Assembly: GCA_947627125.1 (NCBI GenBank)
Contig: CANQUY010000016.1
Location: 1 to 18,357, forward strand
Direction: 5' to 3'
DNA: 18,357 nucleotides
From: an uncultured Clostridia bacterium
Lineage (GTDB): Bacteria > Bacillota > Clostridia > Christensenellales > Borkfalkiaceae
Part shown: piece after piece, positions 13,581 through 18,357 of the stretch
Layout of the letters: the number at the start of each line of letters is the position of its first letter
Numbering within the stretch: position 1 is the first letter of the stretch
The notes under the pieces: generated by a model
Database searches by the model: none
What the model was told of the DNA's origin: nothing
Seen by the model: only the letters and a program-made list of their open reading frames with translations
Program-made: the position numbers and the translations under genes

Positions 13581-16433
13581 TCAAACTTTTTCAAACTTAT
13601 TCTCTTCCGAGAGGCCGTTGTTGGCGCCCTCAAAGGTCACATGGACGGTCTTGTCCCTGTTGTCGGGATCGCTCAGACCGACGCCCCACTTCGTGTTTGT
13701 GAATGTGCAGTCCTTGACCGTCACATTGGCATCTCCCGTATCGTTGGCGTTGATATACACGGCACAGTACATATTTTCAAACGTACAGCCCTCGAAGAGC
13801 ACGGTCGCCGTGGAATTGAAGCCGAGCGTCAGCACATAGCCCGTGCCCGTTTCGTCCACATTCCCCACAAAGTGTACGTTTCTGAAGGTGATATTGCCCG
13901 AGAGAACGCCCTCATTGGAGTTGAAATAGTTGAAAGCGGTATGGCTGAGCTTGATGGTGCCGCCCTCGATCACGAGATCGGTCCCGGGGGAAAGCTGCAT
14001 GCCGTCGTCGGGACGGACCGTGGTCCCCGAATCGGTGACGTCGATATCGGGCATATTTCTCACAACGATCTCCGCGCCGTCCTCTTCGGCGGGAGCCCCC
14101 GTGAGCGAGGCGTCCCCGCTCGCAAGGTAGCCGACGAGCAGGCTGTTAAACTTTGCACATTTCGTCTTGAAATTCTCGCCGTAGTCGATCGTCACCTGCG
14201 CGTCCGAGCCGACGATGACGTTCTCCCCGATATTTGCGCTTGCGGCGACCACGCCGAGGAACGCGCCGACGGCGGGCCACTCTTCATTCTGGGAAGTCTT
14301 TTCGTACTTCACGGAGATCGTTCCCTTCAGTCTTACGTTTTCGATGGTTCCGTTGTCGGAATGCCCCGCGACGACGCCGACCTGCTCGCCGAGAACTGTT
14401 GCATTCTCAAAGATGAAGTCCTTTACGATACAATCCCCCAAGCTGCCGATAAACCCGCCGCGCCACTGCGCCGAAGCCATCGTCATGTTCTTGATGACGG
14501 CATTGTTGCCGAGATAGTCATAGCGGAAGCCGTCGAGCGGGGTCCATTCTCTGCCGTTGAAGTCGAACTCCCCACCCTGCGCAAAGTTCACGGCCGTGTG
14601 GTTTTCCCCCGCCTGCGCATGGTTAAAGACATTGTTCTCCGCCGCCGCCTGCAATTCCTTCACATTCAGAAGGTCCTCGGCCGAATAGACGGTGACTGCG
14701 CTGATAAAGAGAGAACTTCCGCCCGCATACTTGCTGTAGACGACGCCGTTGAGCTTTGCCTCGAACGTGACGCCATCGGCCGTGTTCCCCGACGCGGTGA
14801 TGGTCTTTGCATGGGCGATGCCATCCTCCGTGTCACAGCCTCGCGCATTGCCGAGAATGGCGCTCGTGAGCTTTTCATCGCCCACGCAGGTTGTTTCAAA
14901 GGTGAAGCCCTTGGGAACTTTGAGCGTGAGGTTCTTCACGCTGTTCCCCCTGATCGTCTGAGCCGTCCGTTCATGGTGCGTCTGTCCCGCAATTCCGCCC
15001 ACGGCGATCATGGGGATCCCCTTGCTCTGAATATAATTGTCATCCGCCGTGCACTCGACGACGCCGTTTTCAAAACAGCACTCCGCAACGCCCTGCCCGT
15101 GATGCAGATAGCCGACAACGCCGCCGACCTTTCTCGTGCCGCTGACGGTCACACCGCTGACCTTGCATCCGCAGATGCTCTCCGTCGTATTGTTGAGTTC
15201 ACCCGTGTAGCCGATGATGCCGCCGATGTTGTCGCCCTCGACGTCATTCGCAAGGAATACGCCCCTGATAAAGCTGCCGTCCTCCCCCGCGACGGTACAT
15301 TCGGTGACCTTGCCGTAGCTCTCGCCGACGATCCCGCCGACCTTATAGTTTCCCTCGATCTTGATATTCCCGCACACGTTGACCTTGGAAATTTCCTTCA
15401 CGGTGAAGGCGCCGCCCGCAAGCGCACCGACCGCGCTCTTTCCCTTGATATCCACATTGGAGAGCGTAAGGTCCCTCACATATCCGTCGGGAACGCTGCC
15501 GAAGAACCCGACGTTGTCCTCCTCCGCCCTGTCGATCTTCAGATTTGAAACGGTGTGCCCCTTTCCGTCGAACGTGCCGCGGAACTCCCCGATGGGCTCC
15601 CAATTCTCGACGGAGGAGAGGTTGATATTGTCCATGAGATAGACCGTCTTGCCCGCATAGTTGTTGCCGCCCTTGACGCTCTCTCTGAATTCAATGAGGC
15701 TGTTGAGGTCGGTGATATAGTAATCCGCCCTTCCTTCCTCCTGCCCGCCGCTCTGCGTCATGTCGAGAAACTTCACCCAGCCGCCATGTTCGTAGCGGTA
15801 GATCTCATAGCCCTCGAAATCGGTGAATCCGCTGTAGGTGCGGAGGTAGAAGTCCCCCTCCATCGTGCCAGAAAGGCCCTCCTCAGCGGGAGCTGCGGTG
15901 CCCGAGAACCAGACCGTGCCGCGGAGGGAAGCGAGCCACTCCTCCTCCCCCAGCGCACCCTCTTCACTGCCATGCGCCGCCTTGTATTGCTCCAAATAAA
16001 GCTCATAGGCAGATTTACCGTCTGAACCGTTTGTGCCGTTTTCGCCGGCGGGACCCTGCTGACCTGCGGGGCCCTGTTCCCCTGCAGGACCTCTCTCACC
16101 CGCGGGGCCTCTTTCGCCCGCCGAGCCCTGAGGGCCCGTGGGACCCTGTTGACCAGTCGGACCCTGTTCCCCTGCGGGACCTCTTTCACCCGCGGGGCCC
16201 TGTTCGCCTGCAGGACCTTGTTCGCCTACAGGACCTTGTTCACCCGCGGGACCCTGTTGGCCTGCGGGGCCCTGTTCCCCCTTGAGGCTCTCCAGCCATT
16301 CCTGCTCGGAGCCCTTGAAGCCGTTCTTCACGGCGATGTCATAGGCAGATTCGCCGCATGCGGTGAGGCCGAGCGTGAGCGCGATCCCCGCCGTCATACC
16401 GAGCGCCAAAAGCCTGCGTAACTTCTTCTTCAT
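13581..16433 (-). CDS. Collagen-like surface lipoprotein with GLUG-type repeats
   Basis: The 950-residue protein starts at the ATG at 16433 (AAGGAG upstream). An in-frame start 30 codons earlier would put a non-signal stretch before the signal peptide. Residues 1-25 are a basic/hydrophobic signal with lipobox LTAC, so Cys26 should be lipidated. Residues 52-141 are 30 uninterrupted Gly-x-y triplets dominated by GEQGPA, a bacterial collagen-like stem. The stem is flanked on each side by a SAY...EEWLxSLxG-type unit (29-52, 141-172). Residues about 174-225 resemble the GDFYL domain often found after such stems. Then come many GLUG-like beta repeats (FRGTFDGKGHTVSNL, VGGIVG) and, from about 800, a probable right-handed beta helix (VLFEGCTFEN, VTVKDCTFTN). 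It is probably a surface adhesin. It is more GC-rich than the 12-gene operon and transcribed alone. Confidence 0.9.
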   Translation of the reverse strand: MKKKLRRLLALGMTAGIALTLGLTACGESAYDIAVKNGFKGSEQEWLESLKGEQGPAGQQGPAGEQGPVGEQGPAGEQGPAGERGPAGEQGPTGQQGPTGPQGSAGERGPAGERGPAGEQGPAGQQGPAGENGTNGSDGKSAYELYLEQYKAAHGSEEGALGEEEWLASLRGTVWFSGTAAPAEEGLSGTMEGDFYLRTYSGFTDFEGYEIYRYEHGGWVKFLDMTQSGGQEEGRADYYITDLNSLIEFRESVKGGNNYAGKTVYLMDNINLSSVENWEPIGEFRGTFDGKGHTVSNLKIDRAEEDNVGFFGSVPDGYVRDLTLSNVDIKGKSAVGALAGGAFTVKEISKVNVCGNIKIEGNYKVGGIVGESYGKVTECTVAGEDGSFIRGVFLANDVEGDNIGGIIGYTGELNNTTESICGCKVSGVTVSGTRKVGGVVGYLHHGQGVAECCFENGVVECTADDNYIQSKGIPMIAVGGIAGQTHHERTAQTIRGNSVKNLTLKVPKGFTFETTCVGDEKLTSAILGNARGCDTEDGIAHAKTITASGNTADGVTFEAKLNGVVYSKYAGGSSLFISAVTVYSAEDLLNVKELQAAAENNVFNHAQAGENHTAVNFAQGGEFDFNGREWTPLDGFRYDYLGNNAVIKNMTMASAQWRGGFIGSLGDCIVKDFIFENATVLGEQVGVVAGHSDNGTIENVRLKGTISVKYEKTSQNEEWPAVGAFLGVVAASANIGENVIVGSDAQVTIDYGENFKTKCAKFNSLLVGYLASGDASLTGAPAEEDGAEIVVRNMPDIDVTDSGTTVRPDDGMQLSPGTDLVIEGGTIKLSHTAFNYFNSNEGVLSGNITFRNVHFVGNVDETGTGYVLTLGFNSTATVLFEGCTFENMYCAVYINANDTGDANVTVKDCTFTNTKWGVGLSDPDNRDKTVHVTFEGANNGLSEENKFEKV
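16011..16280 (-). repeat. Collagen-like Gly-x-y coding repeat
   Basis: Thirty in-frame triplet codon groups encode Gly-x-y without interruption, built mainly from an 18-bp unit for GEQGPA with variants GQQGPA, GERGPA and GEQGPT. Such arrays change length by slippage or recombination, so strains probably differ here. Confidence 0.9.
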
Positions 16434-16476
16434 AACCTTTTCTCCTTTTTGAACACCCCGAAATTCAGCCGCGTTC

Positions 16477-16504
16477 ATTCTATCACCAATATGGGTCGTT
16501 CCAA
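16477..16504 (-). promoter_or_regulatory. Promoter of the lipoprotein gene
   Basis: On the minus strand TTGGAA (16499-16504) and TAGAAT (16477-16482) are 16 nt apart. The -10 is preceded by TGA, giving a TGn extended -10. The leader would be about 37 nt with AAGGAG close to the ATG. It is weaker than the other two promoters described here. Confidence 0.65.
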
Positions 16505-16573
16505 AAAAATTTATGACAGTCACCGCCCTGCCAATAGTTTACATTCCTAATTTTTCCATGCTGAAAAGGGCAT

Positions 16574-16601
16574 AAAAAATCCCCTCCCGCACGGGAAGGG
16601 A
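16574..16601 (-). terminator. Rho-independent terminator of the helicase-HAD unit
   Basis: On the minus strand TCCCTTCCC and GGGAGGGGA form a 9-bp stem with one wobble pair and a 4-nt loop, followed by six T. It starts 17 nt after the HAD stop codon. Confidence 0.88.
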
Positions 16602-16618
16602 AAAAGGATGCTGAAACC

Positions 16619-17296
16619 TTACATGCCGCGGATAAGATCGAAAAGAGTTTTGTAATTCCTCGCCTTGAGGCCGTCGTAGGAAACGGACATGGTGCGGGGT
16701 ATATAGAGAATAAAATCGATCCCGACGGATTTTGCGCATACCATGTCCGAGGTTAGGCTGTCGCCGATCCACACGGCGCGGGCACGGTCGTAGTTTTCGA
16801 TATGGGCCTCGACATGGTGGGCGAATTCGGACATGGGCTTATGAAATCCGATCTCCTCGGAGATGAACAAGCCGCTTATATACTGCCCGAAGCCTGCGAG
16901 TTTCACATGGGAATGCTGCGTGCTCGCGCCCCCGTTGGAAACGATATACACCCGCCCCGCTGCGGAAAGTTCCTTTAAAAGAGCAGCCGAACCCTCAAAC
17001 GGATAGCAAATATTGTCAAAATTTTTTACATAAAATGCCGCGGCTTTCTCCGCATCCGCCTCAATGCCGTACTCCCGAAAGAGCAGTTCAAAGCGGCGGA
17101 CTTTGAGCTGTTCCCGTTCGATCTCCCCCCGCTCCAGCTTTCGCCAGAGGCCGTCGTTGATGAGATGGAACCGCCCATAGAGCCCGCGGTTCGGCTCCGC
17201 GCCGACGCTTTTTAAACTCTCGTAAAAGTTCTGCTCCTCCGCGCGGGGGAAATCCAACAGCGTATCGTCGAGATCGAGCAAAAAGATGTCCTTCAT
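16619..17296 (-). CDS. HAD-superfamily hydrolase, YjjG-like nucleotidase
   Basis: This 225-residue protein has all four HAD motifs. Motif I is DLDDTLLD with nucleophile Asp8 and acid/base Asp10, motif II is Ser120-Asn121 in VSNGG, motif III is Lys153 in GFHKPMSEFA, and motif IV is GDSLTSDM with Asp179 and Asp184. The helical cap between motifs I and II and the GDSLTSD signature resemble the YjjG group, which removes phosphate from (non-canonical) pyrimidine nucleoside monophosphates. Substrate is inferred from resemblance only. The ATG overlaps the stop codon of the upstream helicase gene as ATGA, so the two are co-transcribed and probably translationally coupled. Confidence 0.9.
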   Translation of the reverse strand: MKDIFLLDLDDTLLDFPRAEEQNFYESLKSVGAEPNRGLYGRFHLINDGLWRKLERGEIEREQLKVRRFELLFREYGIEADAEKAAAFYVKNFDNICYPFEGSAALLKELSAAGRVYIVSNGGASTQHSHVKLAGFGQYISGLFISEEIGFHKPMSEFAHHVEAHIENYDRARAVWIGDSLTSDMVCAKSVGIDFILYIPRTMSVSYDGLKARNYKTLFDLIRGM

Positions 17297-18357
17297 TCTT
17301 CCTCCACAACGGCAAGACGGCTGAGCGCCCGCGTGTAAGCGATGTATTTTTCGTTCTCCGTCATGTCCTTGTCAAAGACGGCAACGTTGGTGAACTCCAG
17401 CCCCTTGCTCTCGAACACCGTCATGACATTGATCTTCGTCTTGGAGAGCCCCGATTCGGAGAGAAAACTGTAGCCGCGCTTGCGGAACAGCGGCAGGTAT
17501 TCCTCCCGTGCGATCACGGCCTTGAGCCCCTGCGCACCCCTGAAAAACCCCGTCACCTGCCTCGTCTTGAGCCGCATGACCTGTTCGCCCGTGAGGCCGA
17601 TCGGCTTCATATCCACCTCGAGAACGCCCGACACAAAGTCCACGATCTCGTTGGTATTGCGATAGTTTTGGTTGATGGTATAGACGTTTCCGCCGAGGCC
17701 CTCCCAGCTCTTGAGCCCGCGAAAGCGCGTGATATTCTGCTTCAGATCCCCAAAAATGTTGAACGCCGCATCCGAGTGAATGAGCTTCAGAAGTTCATAC
17801 TCCCCCTGCGAGAGGTCCTGCGCCTCGTCCACGAACACGAGCCCGTAGCGGGGCGTGATCTTCCTTCCCGCCGCGGCGAGAACGTACAGAATGGCGAACC
17901 CGTCCGAGGGGAAAATCCCCTTGAGGCCGAACTTCTCCTTGGCCCTTTTCACCGTTTCGCGGTACAGCCAGCGCGCGATATCGGTTGCGTCCTTGCATTT
18001 GCCGAGTTCCCGACAGGCCGCAGCCGAACGCAAAACCGCATAGAAATCGGCCACGAGTTCCACGCCATCCTCCATGCCGCTGACGATCTCCGCGATCCGC
18101 CGCGCCTCCTCTTTCAGCCCCTCACGTTTCAAAATCCGCTCGGCGTAGGTGTAGACCTCCCCGTTCGTGCCGCGGATGCGATACCGCTTGAGGTCGGCGA
18201 TCTCCTTCTCTATCGTCCCGATGAGGGCCCCAAGGTCTGCTTCTGCCTGCTGAAAGACCCCCTTCGACGCCGTGGCGACATATGCCACAGAATGGCAGAA
18301 ATCCACAAATTGGCGGAAGAAATAATCGGGCGTGCGTTGGGGTTCATGCAGGACAAA
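17293..18357 (-). CDS. SF1 helicase of UvrD/HelD type, C-terminal part only
   Basis: The reading frame continues without a stop to the window edge, so the 5' end, including the Walker A motif, is missing. A GTG at 18306 is not a likely start because the frame is open upstream (FVLHEPQRT). Visible helicase motifs in order are motif II VDEAQDLS, motif III FGDLKQN, motif IV QNYRNTNEI, motif V NVMTVFESKGLEF and motif VI YIAYTRALSRL. This order is typical of UvrD/Rep-like superfamily 1 enzymes, which move 3' to 5' on DNA. HelD-type RNA polymerase recycling factors share these motifs and cannot be excluded from the C-terminal part alone. It is co-transcribed with the HAD gene through an ATGA overlap. 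Confidence 0.88.
   Translation of the reverse strand, partial: FVLHEPQRTPDYFFRQFVDFCHSVAYVATASKGVFQQAEADLGALIGTIEKEIADLKRYRIRGTNGEVYTYAERILKREGLKEEARRIAEIVSGMEDGVELVADFYAVLRSAAACRELGKCKDATDIARWLYRETVKRAKEKFGLKGIFPSDGFAILYVLAAAGRKITPRYGLVFVDEAQDLSQGEYELLKLIHSDAAFNIFGDLKQNITRFRGLKSWEGLGGNVYTINQNYRNTNEIVDFVSGVLEVDMKPIGLTGEQVMRLKTRQVTGFFRGAQGLKAVIAREEYLPLFRKRGYSFLSESGLSKTKINVMTVFESKGLEFTNVAVFDKDMTENEKYIAYTRALSRLAVVEEE

Noticed and set aside
13641..15548. A 635-codon plus-strand open frame
   Set aside because: It lies wholly antisense to the lipoprotein gene, whose frame shows a signal peptide, collagen triplets and beta repeats. The GC-rich codons of that gene leave the opposite strand open by chance.
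16434..16523. N-terminal extension of the lipoprotein to an upstream start
   Set aside because: It would place 30 residues before a classical lipoprotein signal and covers the likely promoter -10 and leader. The start at 16433 has AAGGAG at good spacing.

Overview
The window looks like chromosomal DNA of a Gram-positive, probably Clostridia-class (Bacillota) bacterium, possibly gut-associated. The hints are a lipobox lipoprotein with a bacterial collagen-like stem, GGAGG-type ribosome binding sites, TTGACA/TATAAT promoters, WXG100-type secreted proteins and host-type intergenic palindromic repeats. The lineage assignment is an inference. Every gene I accept is on the minus strand, so transcription runs from high to low coordinates. 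I see no rRNA, tRNA, CRISPR array or transposase.

Layout in order of transcription. (1) 18357-16574: the 3' part of a UvrD/HelD-like SF1 helicase gene that runs off the window, coupled by an ATGA overlap to a HAD-family nucleotidase gene and closed by a strong terminator. (2) 16504-13477: a monocistronic surface lipoprotein with a 30-triplet collagen-like stem, GLUG-like repeats and a probable beta-helix, with its own promoter and a 14-bp terminator hairpin. (3) 13476-12700: no credible gene. It holds palindromic repeat elements, two of them in a tandem duplication of about 204 bp. (4) 12698-1469: a compact 12-gene operon, visibly more AT-rich than its surroundings, with a good promoter at one end and a hairpin at the other. 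(5) 1301-232: a MscS-type mechanosensitive channel with a perfect consensus promoter and its own terminator. (6) 231-1: another copy of the palindromic repeat.

The 12-gene operon is the interesting part. It encodes a 1208-residue FtsK/EssC-like ATPase with no evident membrane segment, four small WXG100-like proteins, and a two-part effector region. That region has two effectors with related papain-like C-terminal domains but unrelated N-terminal delivery regions. Each effector gene overlaps by 11 nt a gene for a 65-66-residue protein, and these two small proteins are paralogues and likely immunity proteins. A fifth WXG100-like protein follows, then two membrane proteins that share a cytoplasmic N-terminal domain. 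One of these carries an InlB-type repeat and a Hint (hedgehog/intein) domain outside the membrane; the other carries a PPC-like beta domain.

The set resembles a reduced type VII secretion / polymorphic toxin locus, but I see no recognisable EssA, EssB, EsaA or EsaB/YukD. My working model is that the ATPase recognises helical-hairpin substrates, the effectors leave with their WXG partners, the 65-66-residue proteins protect the producer, and the two shared-N-terminus membrane proteins take the place of, or join, the missing membrane parts. The family assignments follow visible motifs; the system-level function is inference.
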